A stretch of DNA of 64,000 nt from Planctomycetota bacterium (GTDB lineage Bacteria > Planctomycetota > UBA8108 > JACQVS01). The notes under the pieces were generated by a model. It was not told the DNA's origin. It did no database searches and saw only the letters and a list, made by a program, of their open reading frames with translations. The position numbers and the translations under genes were made by a program. Below, one piece after another: positions 1 through 8,026 of the stretch (position 1 is its first letter; every line of letters starts with the position of its first letter). The stretch spans positions 1 to 64,000 of the forward strand of contig JANQLS010000052.1 of NCBI GenBank assembly GCA_028280485.1, read 5' to 3'.

Positions 1-427
1 GCGCCTCCCCCATGGGGGAGGGAGGGCTCTGGAAGACCAGAGCGTTACTTGTATTTAGGACTTCCTCATCGAAAGTGCGAAAAAGACTGGACGCTACCCA
101 TGCAACCTTTGGGTGTAATTCTCCAGCACCGATTAATACGTGGACATGATTAGATCTGACGCTAATGGCATGTAAAAACCAATTTTCAGAATGGCAGTAG
201 GACGAGATCACCTTCTCCAGAAACTCCTGATCGGATTGGGAAAGGTAGAACGTGCTCTCTGTCATTTTTGACTGAGATTGTTTGTAAAGTTTCAGGTTGG
301 GTGGCTGGGGTTCTCTTACTAATTTATTTTGCCAGCCACGGTTATCGCCAGGCAGCCAAGTTCCATAAGAGGTCCAGGTGAGAAGATAGGCGATCGGAGA
401 ACTTGATATTGAATTGTGGTTACTCAT
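1..427 (-). pseudogene. REP-associated (RAYT / IS200-like Y1) transposase, N-terminal part, possibly broken
   Basis: The frame starts at ATG 427 and runs off the left edge, so about 142 residues are visible. The block LLTWTSYGTWLPGDNRGW near residue 16 and the motif RSNHVHVLI near residue 92 fit Y1 HUH transposases of the REP-associated group; HVH is the metal-binding HUH motif. The catalytic Tyr would lie further on and cannot be seen. From about residue 128 the frame reads through two perfect hairpins (26-43, and the 18-bp palindrome at 4-21). This part looks like repeat DNA rather than protein, so the gene may be interrupted there. Such proteins act on dispersed REP palindromes, and REP-like inverted repeats follow at 694-828 and 9769-9993. 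Family assignment is firm; pseudogene status is an inference. Confidence 0.65.
4..43. repeat. Two adjacent GC-rich hairpins inside the transposase frame
   Basis: Positions 4-21 form a perfect 18-bp palindrome (CCTCCCCCATGGGGGAGG). Positions 26-32 and 37-43 form a perfect 7-bp stem (GCTCTGG/CCAGAGC) with loop AAGA. They look like a REP-type insertion that has entered the transposase reading frame. Confidence 0.6.
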
Positions 428-693
428 TTAAATTTGTATTGAATCTGAGATAGTGTTTACACGTAGATTGCATCCGTTGGTTTTATAACACCAATATTTG
501 TTAATTACGTAAGTGAGTGAAGTGTGCTGGATGAAAAATGTTGGATAGTTTGATCTTAAACAGGTTTAGGCTGGTATAAGTTTTTTGATTTAGTCGTTTA
601 TTAAATTTCTATTCTTTGTTCAAAAGTGAAGATCGCTTGATGCATTGATTGCTAGGGATTGCACTGTTATTAAATTTTTTGGGGATTGGGCTG

Positions 694-828
694 TGATCCC
701 TCGCTAAAGCTTCGGGCTTGAGGGGATGATGATTTCAATTGTGGTTGTTTGTCGGGGAGAGTTTTATCAAAAATGTTGCTTTGAGAGCGATTATTGCCTC
801 CCAAGCCCGAAGCTTTAGCGAGGGATCA
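694..828. repeat. REPIN-like inverted repeat pair, 27-bp arms
   Basis: A perfect 27-bp inverted repeat has arms at 694-720 and 802-828 (starting TGATCCCTCGCTAAAGC), separated by 81 bp. The inner end of the left arm and the next bases (GATTTCAATTGTGG) closely match the inner element at 9834-9880, so this is a dispersed family. The architecture of REP, spacer and inverted REP near a RAYT gene is typical of REPINs. The rest of the 428-938 gap is AT-rich with no supported gene. Confidence 0.75.
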
Positions 829-873
829 ATAAAATAAGACGCCGAAAGTTTAAAAACCTGCTCTACGCAAAAG

Positions 874-905
874 AAGCCCGAGCATCACTCAAGTTACTCG
901 GGCTT
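874..905. terminator. Rho-independent terminator, downstream of gltA
   Basis: The stem AAGCCCGAG (874-882) pairs with CTCGGGCTT (897-905) over a 14-nt loop. The plus side is followed by a run of seven T (904-910). The minus side, which serves gltA, has only CTTTTG. It is probably bidirectional. Confidence 0.7.
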
Positions 906-938
906 TTTTTATTTCTTTGGCTTTATCCCAGCGGAAAT

Positions 939-2228
939 TTAATCCCGCTGATCCATCCCCACGAAATCTCTTTCCTCGGCACCTTGATAGATTTGGCGAG
1001 GACGGGCGATTTTGGTTTCAGGATCATTGATCATCTCTAACCATTGAGCGGCCCAACCTGCAGTTCTTCCGATTGCGAAGAGTACAGTGAACATCTCCAT
1101 GGGGAATCCCATCGACTGGTAGATCAATCCTGAGTAGAAATCCACGTTAGGATAGAGCTTTCGTTTGACGAAGTATTCGTCGTTGAGGGCGATTTGCTCT
1201 AATTCTAATGCGATGTCTAAATAGGGATTTTTGCCGGTGACTTCAAAAACTTGATAGGCCAATTCTTTGATGATCTTGGCTCGAGGGTCATAGTTTTTAT
1301 AAACGCGGTGACCGAAGCCCATCAGGCGTTCTTCGCCATTCTTAACGCCCTCGATGAATCCTGAAATATTGCTTTTATTGCCAATTTTATGAAGCATGTT
1401 GATCACAGCTTCATTCGCGCCGCCGTGGAGGGGGCCGTAGAGCGCAGCACTCGCAGCCGAGACTGCTGAATAAATGTCGGTTCTTGAACTTCCCACGGCG
1501 CGGGCCGAACTAGTTGAACAGTTTTGTTCGTGGTCGGCGTGTAGGATGAAGAGGACATCCATGGCGCGCTCTAAAACCGGGTCGAGGTCGTATTTGGGTT
1601 CGACCATCCTGAACATCATGTTCAAGAAGTTGCCGGCATAACTAAATTCATTATCAGGATAGGTGTAAGGTAAGCCTAATGAGTGGCGGTAACCCAAGGC
1701 TGAGATCGTGGGAACTTTTCCGAGCAAGCGATGAATTTGAAGCATTCGAATCGCTTCGTCATCGAGATTTTTTGCTTCTGGGTAGTAAGTTGAAAGAGAA
1801 GCGATCGAGCTGACCAAAATTCCCATGGGGTGGGCGTCGTAGCGAAAGCCATCGAGGAATTTTTTGATGCGCTCGTGAACCAGGGTGTGATGAGTGACAT
1901 CGTTGACCCAGGCATCGTACTGGCTTTTATTGGGTAATTCGCCGTGAATGAGCAGGTAGGAGACTTCGAGGAAATTACTCTTTTCAGCTAATTGCTCGAT
2001 CGGATAACCGCGGTATCTCAGGATACCTTTTCCACCATCGATAAAAGTAATGTCACTTCTACAGGATGCAGTATTGGTGAAAGCGGGGTCGTAAGTCATC
2101 ATCCCGAAATCATCATCGTTGACTTTGATCTGGCGCAAATCCATTGCGCGAATTGTGTCGTCGGTGATTTCGATCTCGTACTTCTTCCCCGTACGATTAT
2201 CTGTGATGCTAAGCGAATTATCTGCCAT
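939..2228 (-). CDS. gltA: Citrate synthase
   Basis: Condenses oxaloacetate and acetyl-CoA to citrate at the entry to the TCA cycle; cytoplasmic. The 429 residues match the usual length of the hexameric bacterial type. The catalytic residues are visible: His268 in the LHGGAN block, His307 in MGFGHRVYK and Asp363 in YPNVDFYSG. The N-terminal 50-residue domain before RYRGYPIEQLAEKS is typical of type II bacterial enzymes. The ATG at 2228 has a GAGGAG Shine-Dalgarno about 8 bases upstream, which supports this start. It is a single-gene unit, with the hairpin at 874-905 about 34 bases past the stop. Nothing unusual is seen and the assignment is very secure. Confidence 0.97.
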   Translation of the reverse strand: MADNSLSITDNRTGKKYEIEITDDTIRAMDLRQIKVNDDDFGMMTYDPAFTNTASCRSDITFIDGGKGILRYRGYPIEQLAEKSNFLEVSYLLIHGELPNKSQYDAWVNDVTHHTLVHERIKKFLDGFRYDAHPMGILVSSIASLSTYYPEAKNLDDEAIRMLQIHRLLGKVPTISALGYRHSLGLPYTYPDNEFSYAGNFLNMMFRMVEPKYDLDPVLERAMDVLFILHADHEQNCSTSSARAVGSSRTDIYSAVSAASAALYGPLHGGANEAVINMLHKIGNKSNISGFIEGVKNGEERLMGFGHRVYKNYDPRAKIIKELAYQVFEVTGKNPYLDIALELEQIALNDEYFVKRKLYPNVDFYSGLIYQSMGFPMEMFTVLFAIGRTAGWAAQWLEMINDPETKIARPRQIYQGAEERDFVGMDQRD

Positions 2229-2870
2229 TGCGTCGACTCCTCGAGCCTGCGGTTAACTAATTGTTGTGGATTGCTAATTCAAGATTAACAAATTGAATTC
2301 GTTGTGGCTCCACAGTGATATCACTGGGCTTGCCATTTGGCCCATTTATCAATCAGTATTTGAATTGATTGAAGGGAGGCTCAGACGCGATTCCACTGCC
2401 CCGATTCACGCCGGCGAGGGAGTGTAGATGGGGTGCTATTCCTTTGTCGGTTGAAACGCGCTGACGGAATCCAAAAACCGTAAATTTTAGGGAGATGGTG
2501 GATTCCGGTAAGGCTCTCAGGGTAGCCAATGAAGGAATGTGATCGCGCCATTTCGTCTAAAGACGAACGGTACATTTTGGGAAAAAACGAAGCTTTAGCA
2601 AGGCCCAAGTAAGATGTTCGTACGCTTTTTTTCCTCTCGGAGAAATAGCCAGCGAGTATTTGGTGTATTTTTTTGTTACGAAATAATTCTGATCTTGCCT
2701 TATTAGTACCGTTCGCATGCTATTGCCTGCCAGGAGACCCATTCAGTTGAAGTTTTATACGAATCCTGGGTTCAGTATGAAACTTATAAGGTGTTGATAA
2801 TAAAAGATTAATGGAATTTATTGGAGGATTAGTCCAGCAAAGGAGATGCATTGTTTTAGAGCGCTTTGCT
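2229..2870. other. Intergenic region, no supported gene
   Basis: The gap lies between rhamnulokinase (3' end) and the citrate synthase start, both on minus. Two short overlapping minus frames (within 2381-2742) have no recognisable family. A small hairpin TTCGTCT/AGACGAA lies at 2552-2567. A stretch near 2588-2606 (CGAAGCTTTAGCAAGG) resembles a decayed copy of the REP arm at 694-720. The gltA promoter should lie just above 2228 but no convincing -35/-10 pair was picked. Confidence 0.4.
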
Positions 2871-4388
2871 TCAGTCTCGGGGAAGTTCCGCAAACTTCTG
2901 TGCTGCTGCTTCCCAGGCTGAGCTTTGGTTCTTATTGGGTTGATAAGATTGTGTCTCGCTGGAGTTTCTCACTACCTCTCGAATTTCACTGAGGCTTTTG
3001 AGCTCACCCAAGGCAAGAGCTTGAATGAGGGCATTTCCCATGGCGGTGGCTTCAGTTGGGCCGGCAACCACTTCAGCTTGCAAAGCATCGGAGGTGAGCT
3101 GATTCAGAAGTTCGTTCTTACTTCCTCCACCCAGGATGTGGAGTGTTTTGATACGTTTCCCTGTTAGGTTTTGGATACGAGAGGCGCAATCCCGGTAGGT
3201 CAGGGCCAGGGACTCGAGTTCGCAGCGTACGATAGCGCCCACGTCTTGGGGAACTGGTTGGTTCGTCTCCTCGCAGTAAGTTTGGACCCGTTTGGGCATA
3301 TCTCCGGGGAGGTAAAATCGGGAATGGTCTGGAGGAATAATTGACCGGAGGGGGTCAGCAGCTTGCGCCAGTTGGGTTAAGGTTGCGTAATCGAATTTTT
3401 GGTCTTGGCGTTCCCATTCTCGTCGGCTTTCTTGCACCAACCAAAGCCCGCCTAAGTTCCTCAAGAAGCGAATCGTTCCCGCGACTCCTCCTTCGTTGGT
3501 AAATCCTTCTCGTCGAACATTGTCATCGATACAGGGTGCATCGAGTTCTAGTCCCATCAGAGACCAAGTCCCACTCGATAAATAGGCCCAAGTTTCAGTT
3601 TCACTGAATTCGTTTTGAGCGTTGACGGGAGTTGCCGCGATGGCGGAGCCGGTATCATGTGAAGCTCCGGCTACGACTAAGGGTGGGTCACTCGTTTCAT
3701 ACACACTAGAAAGTAAGGGGCCGATGACTGTGCCCGGTGGATGCACCTCGGGCATGATTCGTTGAGGGATTTCGAGAGCTGACAATAAGGGTTCAGACCA
3801 GCTTTGGTTTTTTGGGTTCCAAAGTTGAGAAGTACTGGCGATGGAAACTTCTGATTGTAGTTTTCCCGTCAAAAAGTAATGAAACAAGTCCGGCATAAAG
3901 AGAAGGCGACTGGCTCTTTCTAAGCGATCCGGTTCGCGTTCTTTTTCAGCTGCAAGTTGAAAGAGCGTATTGAGTGAAAGAAACTGAAGGCCGGTTTCTT
4001 GAAAGATCAAATCTTCGGAGACCTCCGAAAGAACTCGTTCTTGAATCCCATCCAAACGCTTGTCGCGATAATGAATCGGGTTGCCCAGTAGATCTCCAGT
4101 AGGGCCTAAAAGAGCGTAATCGACTCCCCAGGTGTCTACGCTGATACTGTGAAGCTTTGAGCCTCTGGATTCACAGAGTTGAATAGCCTCAGCAATCGCT
4201 GCTTTAATTTCATGAAACAAGCGGGGGACATCCCAGTACAAGGTGTCGAGAATTTGTACGGGCTCATTGGGGAAGCGGCGAATCTCTTCAAGCTCTAAAG
4301 TTCCATTAGAAAGCTTGCCCAAAAGAGCTCGGCCACTTTCAGCTCCGAAGTCGATTGCGAGTAAGTTTTTTGTTTCCTGATTGTTCAT
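2871..4388 (-). CDS. rhaB: Rhamnulokinase (FGGY carbohydrate kinase)
   Basis: Phosphorylates L-rhamnulose to L-rhamnulose 1-phosphate in rhamnose catabolism. It is 505 residues long, normal for the FGGY family. The N-terminal nucleotide-binding signature LLAIDFGAESGRALLG is present, followed by the substrate-side block NPIHYRDKRLDG, GASHDTGSA, SSGTWSLMG and the C-terminal ATP-binding ILGGGSKNELLNQLTSDAL / GPTEATAMGNAL. This combination is characteristic of RhaB rather than xylulokinase or glycerol kinase. No other rhamnose gene (isomerase, aldolase) is in the window, so it stands alone. A sulfatase and other polysaccharide-degrading proteins nearby fit use of rhamnose from sulfated algal glycans, which is an inference. 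The ATG at 4388 has only a weak ribosome binding site. Confidence 0.9.
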   Translation of the reverse strand: MNNQETKNLLAIDFGAESGRALLGKLSNGTLELEEIRRFPNEPVQILDTLYWDVPRLFHEIKAAIAEAIQLCESRGSKLHSISVDTWGVDYALLGPTGDLLGNPIHYRDKRLDGIQERVLSEVSEDLIFQETGLQFLSLNTLFQLAAEKEREPDRLERASRLLFMPDLFHYFLTGKLQSEVSIASTSQLWNPKNQSWSEPLLSALEIPQRIMPEVHPPGTVIGPLLSSVYETSDPPLVVAGASHDTGSAIAATPVNAQNEFSETETWAYLSSGTWSLMGLELDAPCIDDNVRREGFTNEGGVAGTIRFLRNLGGLWLVQESRREWERQDQKFDYATLTQLAQAADPLRSIIPPDHSRFYLPGDMPKRVQTYCEETNQPVPQDVGAIVRCELESLALTYRDCASRIQNLTGKRIKTLHILGGGSKNELLNQLTSDALQAEVVAGPTEATAMGNALIQALALGELKSLSEIREVVRNSSETQSYQPNKNQSSAWEAAAQKFAELPRD

Positions 4389-4434
4389 GAGTTTTCAATC
4401 AAGCATTGGATTTATGAAATGAATCTAAAATAAA

Positions 4435-4471
4435 AACGCGGAAGAGGAGACTTATTCTCATCTTCCGCGTT
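4435..4471 (-). terminator. Rho-independent terminator of the DUF1579 gene
   Basis: An 11-bp perfect stem (4435-4445 with 4461-4471) is followed on the minus strand by TTTATTTTAG. It sits 35 bases past the stop of the DUF1579 gene and ahead of rhaB, so the two genes are probably transcribed separately. Confidence 0.75.
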
Positions 4472-4505
4472 CAAGATTCAATACTCTAATGAGAGAGCAG
4501 CGCTC

Positions 4506-5240
4506 TTATTTCTCGGCTTTCTTCTTACTTTCTTTCTTTTTGCTCTCTTTTTTCTTAGGAGCTTTGTCCTTAGATTTCTTCTCTTTGGGAGCTTTGATCC
4601 TTCGGTTATAAATCAATTCCATAACCTTTACTTCACCCTGAGGGTAAGTATTGTAGGCGACGAAGGTATGCTTATTATCGTCGATAGGAGTAAGAACCAT
4701 TCTGGTTTTAACGGGGTCTTTTAATCCAGGCTGGAGTTTTTGACCCAAGTAGGTGATGACTTTCGTTTTTGCATCCGCAGTTCCGTGTTGAATAAAGATT
4801 CCGGTGCTGAAATTATCTTGCCAGGTAGCGACATATTTTTTCTTCAATTTGTCGTAGCCGACTGAGCCCATGCCTTGGTAGGGCATGCCCATAAACTTGC
4901 AGTTGAAGTTTTCTTGAATGTAACGGCCGCCCATTACTGAACGAACTTTAGCAATTGCCTTGGTTTTGACAGGGGGCTGCCCGGGAATATGAAAAGTGCA
5001 ATCGACATCCCAGGTACCAACCGCTTTTTTAAGCTCTTTGTGTTCTGGCCCCAATTTGTTCATTTCGATCATGGCAGCCATCATGGGATCTAATGGCTTC
5101 TTCTCTTTTTTCTTCTTCTTTTTCTTAACTTTCTTCTCTTCTTTTTTGGCTTCTTCTTGGCCGGTCAATTGAATCGGAAGAAAATTAGGAACACTGAAGC
5201 AAACCAAAAGTAAGAGGCAGAAGGATTTTCGAGTCATCAT
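4506..5240 (-). CDS. DUF1579 family protein, exported, with lysine-rich tails
   Basis: Start chosen at ATG 5240 (MMTRKSFC), because TGGAG lies 7 bases upstream and the resulting N-terminus (MMTRKSFCLLLLVCFSVPNF) is a good signal peptide; a longer frame opens at 5285. The mature protein has a Lys/Glu-rich linker. Next comes a DUF1579 domain with GTWDVDCTF, MGGRYIQENF, GMGSVGYDKLKKKYVATWQDN and a final MELIYNRR. A second Lys-rich tail follows. DUF1579 proteins are small beta-barrel-like domains common in PVC bacteria with no settled biochemical role. The basic tails could bind acidic polysaccharide or nucleic acid, which is speculation. The gene diverges from the FAD oxidoreductase and has its own terminator. 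Confidence 0.8.
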   Translation of the reverse strand: MMTRKSFCLLLLVCFSVPNFLPIQLTGQEEAKKEEKKVKKKKKKKEKKPLDPMMAAMIEMNKLGPEHKELKKAVGTWDVDCTFHIPGQPPVKTKAIAKVRSVMGGRYIQENFNCKFMGMPYQGMGSVGYDKLKKKYVATWQDNFSTGIFIQHGTADAKTKVITYLGQKLQPGLKDPVKTRMVLTPIDDNKHTFVAYNTYPQGEVKVMELIYNRRIKAPKEKKSKDKAPKKKESKKKESKKKAEK

Positions 5241-5652
5241 ATTGAACTCCAGTAAATAGTAGGGGTGGATATAGCGACACCTCAATTAGAGGAATGATCT
5301 CTTAGATTGAGGTTGGCTAAGAATTTTGAAAGCTTGCTGAGTTGCAAGCTTAATTAGTTTCTGTTGAATAAACAGGGGCTAATTAAATATCAGAGAATTT
5401 CAGACGGGATGGAACCCTTTATTTGATCGCAGAGAGATTCTTGGTTTGGATAGTCTCTCTAATGAAGAAGCTGAAATCATTTTCTCTATTCGACAGGGAG
5501 AATTCAACTTCATAAAGCTAGCATTTTTTGCTTAATTAAGACTTTATTTTATCTCCTCGAAGATTTATGCAATTTACCTTTCATAAAGACTTGTTACGAT
5601 TTCACCTCATCCCAGAAAGTTCAATTTTCTCAGCTTTATTTTGGAATTAAAA
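5241..5652. other. Divergent intergenic region with a long imperfect hairpin
   Basis: The region separates the divergent DUF1579 (minus) and FAD oxidoreductase (plus) genes and must hold both promoters. At 5351-5385 a 15-bp stem can form: TAATTAG/CTAATTA and CTGTT/AACAG, joined by three G-U pairs in the plus-strand RNA. It has no T-run, so it is more likely a regulatory or operator-like structure than a terminator. No gene is supported. Confidence 0.4.
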
Positions 5653-7767
5653 ATGAAGATCATTTTGAAATTACGGCGTGTGCTCTCAGTGTTATCCAGT
5701 TTATGGATTTCTCTTCTTTTTCTTTCGGTGGGTTGTTCGAGTCCGAGCACTCACCCGTCGAAAGAATACGATGTGATCGTTTACGGAGGAACGTCAGGAG
5801 GAGTGATTGCCGCTATTGAGGTGTCAGATAGAGGTCGGTCGGTATTACTTATCGAGCCCAGTCAGCATCTCGGGGGATTATCCAGTGGTGGTTTAGGGCA
5901 AACCGATATCGGTAACAAAGCAGCTATCGGGGGGAAGTCGAGGGAGTTTTATAAACGCATCGCTGATTACTATCAGAAAGAATCGGCGTGGAGATTTCAG
6001 AAAAAAGAAGAGTACCGCTCGATCGGTCAGTCTAAAACGAACGAAGGGGAGCTTACCCTTTGGACTTTTGAACCTCACGTGGCTGAGCGAGTTTACGATG
6101 CTTGGATTCAAGAATCTAAGGTCGATCTATTAAAGAACGAACGTCTTGATCGATCTAAGAAACTTTCTTTAGTGGACGGGAACATTCGAGAGATCACTTT
6201 AGAATCGGGGAAGAAGTTTCGAGGGAAAGTCTTTATCGATGCTACCTATGAGGGAGATCTATTGGCCTTAGCCGGGGTGTCTTACACTGTGGGGCGGGAA
6301 GCGAATGCCACTCATGGAGAAACTCTCAACGGTGTTCAAGTCGCCAATAGTGTTCATCACCAATTTCGTCCGAAGGTTGATCCGTATGTAGAAATAGGAA
6401 ATCCAGCGAGCGGTTTGTTGCCGGGAATCGATCCTCAAGGGCCGGGTGAAGAGGGCGGGGAAGACCACCGAGTTCAAGCTTATTGTTTTCGCATGTGCTT
6501 GACCGATCATCCGGATAATCGCCAACCATTTAAAAAGCCCGATGGCTACGATCCTAAAGAGTATGAGCTTCTGCTTAGAAATTTTGAAGCAGGGGAAACT
6601 GCTGTACCCTGGCACCACGGTTTGATGCCCAACCGAAAAACGGATACCAATAATAACAAAGGTGTTTCCACCGATTACATCGGTCAGAATTACCGCTGGC
6701 CCGAAGCAAGTTACGAAGAACGGGAAGAGATTTATAAACGCCATCTCGTCTACCAAAAAGGTTTGCTTTGGACCTTGGCCAACCATCCACGAGTTCCCCA
6801 AAAGATTCGAGATGAAGTTTCGCGTTGGGGAACATCAAAAGATGAGTTTGTCGATAATGATGGGTGGTCGCACCAAATTTATGTCCGGGAAGCTCGCCGC
6901 ATGGTCTCAAGTTACGTAATGTCGCAGCAAGATTGTCAAGGCGGGAGAGTCGCTGAAGATCCTGTGGGCTTGGCGGCCTACACCATGGACTCTCATAACG
7001 TACAACGTTATTTATCGAAGGAAGGCTTCGTTAGGAACGAGGGCGATGTTCAAGTCGGTGGATTTTCTCCCTACCCGATCTCTTATCGATCGATCATTCC
7101 AAAAAGTGAAGAGTGTAAGAATTTACTGGTTCCAGTTTGTCTTTCGGCCTCACACATCGCATTCGGTTCGATTCGAATGGAGCCAGTATTCATGGTCTTA
7201 GGTCAGTCTGCGGCGATTGCAGCTGCGATCAGTATCGACGAAGGAATTTCAGTTCAGGAAGTGAACTATTCGAATCTTAAAACGGAGCTACTCCAAGCAG
7301 GGCAAGTGTTGAAATGGGAAGGGCCCCAACGAAAAATTGGGCTCGATCCCAAAAAATTAAAGGGACAAGTCATTGATGACCATCAGGCTAAAAAAGTGGG
7401 GGCTTGGGTAAATAGTCGCTCTAATCCTAAATTTGTAGGAACTTCTTATCTTCATGATAATAACGAAGGGAAGGGAGAAAAGAGCGTCGAGTTTTCGTTC
7501 ACTCCAAAGGAAAATGGTAAGTTCAAAATCGGGATGTCTTATACTTCATATTCCAATCGAGCTTCTAATGTTCCAGTTCAAATCAGCTATGAAGGAGCAC
7601 CAAAGCTTATTAAAGTGAATCAGCGAGTGGCGATTCAGGCTGGAAAGCCTTTCTACGAACTTGCAGTGTATGATTTAGAAGCTGGCAAGCCTGTGACGGT
7701 CACAATTAGTAATTCTGGTACTGATGGTTATGTGATCGTGGATGCGATTCAGTGTCTTCGAATGTAG
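5653..7767 (+). CDS. FAD-dependent oxidoreductase lipoprotein with golvesin/xanthan-lyase-like C-terminal domain
   Basis: Start chosen at ATG 5653; an in-frame TTG at 5641 only adds four residues. The N-terminus is a lipoprotein signal ending in the lipobox LSVGC (Cys28). The FAD_oxidored-type Rossmann motif VYGGTSGGVIAAIE follows, then EPSQHLGGLSSGGLGQTD. The catalytic-domain middle contains RMVSSYVMSQQDC and ends with ASHIAFGSIRMEPVFMVLGQSAA. The last 130 residues resemble the golvesin/xanthan-lyase C-terminal domain (GAWVNSRSNPKFVGTSYLHD ... GYVIVDAIQ). This architecture is abundant in PVC and Bacteroidetes glycan-degrading sets, but the substrate is unknown. The stop codon TAG (7765-7767) coincides with the start of a REP-like repeat, so the original C-terminus may have been altered. 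Confidence 0.85.
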   Translation: MKIILKLRRVLSVLSSLWISLLFLSVGCSSPSTHPSKEYDVIVYGGTSGGVIAAIEVSDRGRSVLLIEPSQHLGGLSSGGLGQTDIGNKAAIGGKSREFYKRIADYYQKESAWRFQKKEEYRSIGQSKTNEGELTLWTFEPHVAERVYDAWIQESKVDLLKNERLDRSKKLSLVDGNIREITLESGKKFRGKVFIDATYEGDLLALAGVSYTVGREANATHGETLNGVQVANSVHHQFRPKVDPYVEIGNPASGLLPGIDPQGPGEEGGEDHRVQAYCFRMCLTDHPDNRQPFKKPDGYDPKEYELLLRNFEAGETAVPWHHGLMPNRKTDTNNNKGVSTDYIGQNYRWPEASYEEREEIYKRHLVYQKGLLWTLANHPRVPQKIRDEVSRWGTSKDEFVDNDGWSHQIYVREARRMVSSYVMSQQDCQGGRVAEDPVGLAAYTMDSHNVQRYLSKEGFVRNEGDVQVGGFSPYPISYRSIIPKSEECKNLLVPVCLSASHIAFGSIRMEPVFMVLGQSAAIAAAISIDEGISVQEVNYSNLKTELLQAGQVLKWEGPQRKIGLDPKKLKGQVIDDHQAKKVGAWVNSRSNPKFVGTSYLHDNNEGKGEKSVEFSFTPKENGKFKIGMSYTSYSNRASNVPVQISYEGAPKLIKVNQRVAIQAGKPFYELAVYDLEAGKPVTVTISNSGTDGYVIVDAIQCLRM

Positions 7768-8026
7768 CCCGCACATGGTAGTCCGCAGGCTCCGCCTGCG
7801 GCCCTCCCTAACAATTAAATAAAATTTTAGAATGATCTCCACAAATTGAAGAGGTCACTCATTTAAGCCTTCTTTAGTTTTAAGAGCAAGACCCCGAAAC
7901 AGTAATCGCCCCGCGAAACGGGGCGATTACTATAATTACGATTTCTTATGTAGCATGTGATTTGAAAGCGGAATATGCCTTTAAGGAAGGCCGCACGCGG
8001 AGCGTACGGACTACTTTCGCGGACTA
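7765..8026. repeat. Inverted pair of ~43-bp REP-like elements between two convergent genes
   Basis: The reverse complement of 7765-7808 closely matches 7984-8026. Both share GGCCGC, then GGAGC, then GCGGACTAC or its close variant. The left copy carries its own hairpin (CCGCAGGC 7783-7790 with GCCTGCGG 7794-7801). The right copy ends in a short direct repeat GGACTACTTT (8008-8017 and 8021-8030). The outer ends supply TAG stop codons to both flanking genes. Confidence 0.7.
7902..7930. terminator. Bidirectional hairpin between convergent genes
   Basis: A perfect 12-bp stem (7902-7913 with 7919-7930, GTAATCGCCCCG) has loop CGAAA. It lies midway between the convergent FAD oxidoreductase and PhoD genes. 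No long T-run follows, so termination is inferred from position and stability. Confidence 0.55.

Noticed and set aside
2381-2742. Two short overlapping minus-strand frames upstream of rhaB
   Set aside because: No family, no ribosome binding site, and they include a decayed repeat; composition looks like non-coding DNA.
5241-5285. 15-residue upstream extension of the DUF1579 protein
   Set aside because: It would place polar residues before the signal peptide; the ATG at 5240 has a proper ribosome binding site.
6268-6919. Several frames antisense or out of frame within the FAD oxidoreductase gene
   Set aside because: They are shadows of a clear coding frame with conserved motifs.
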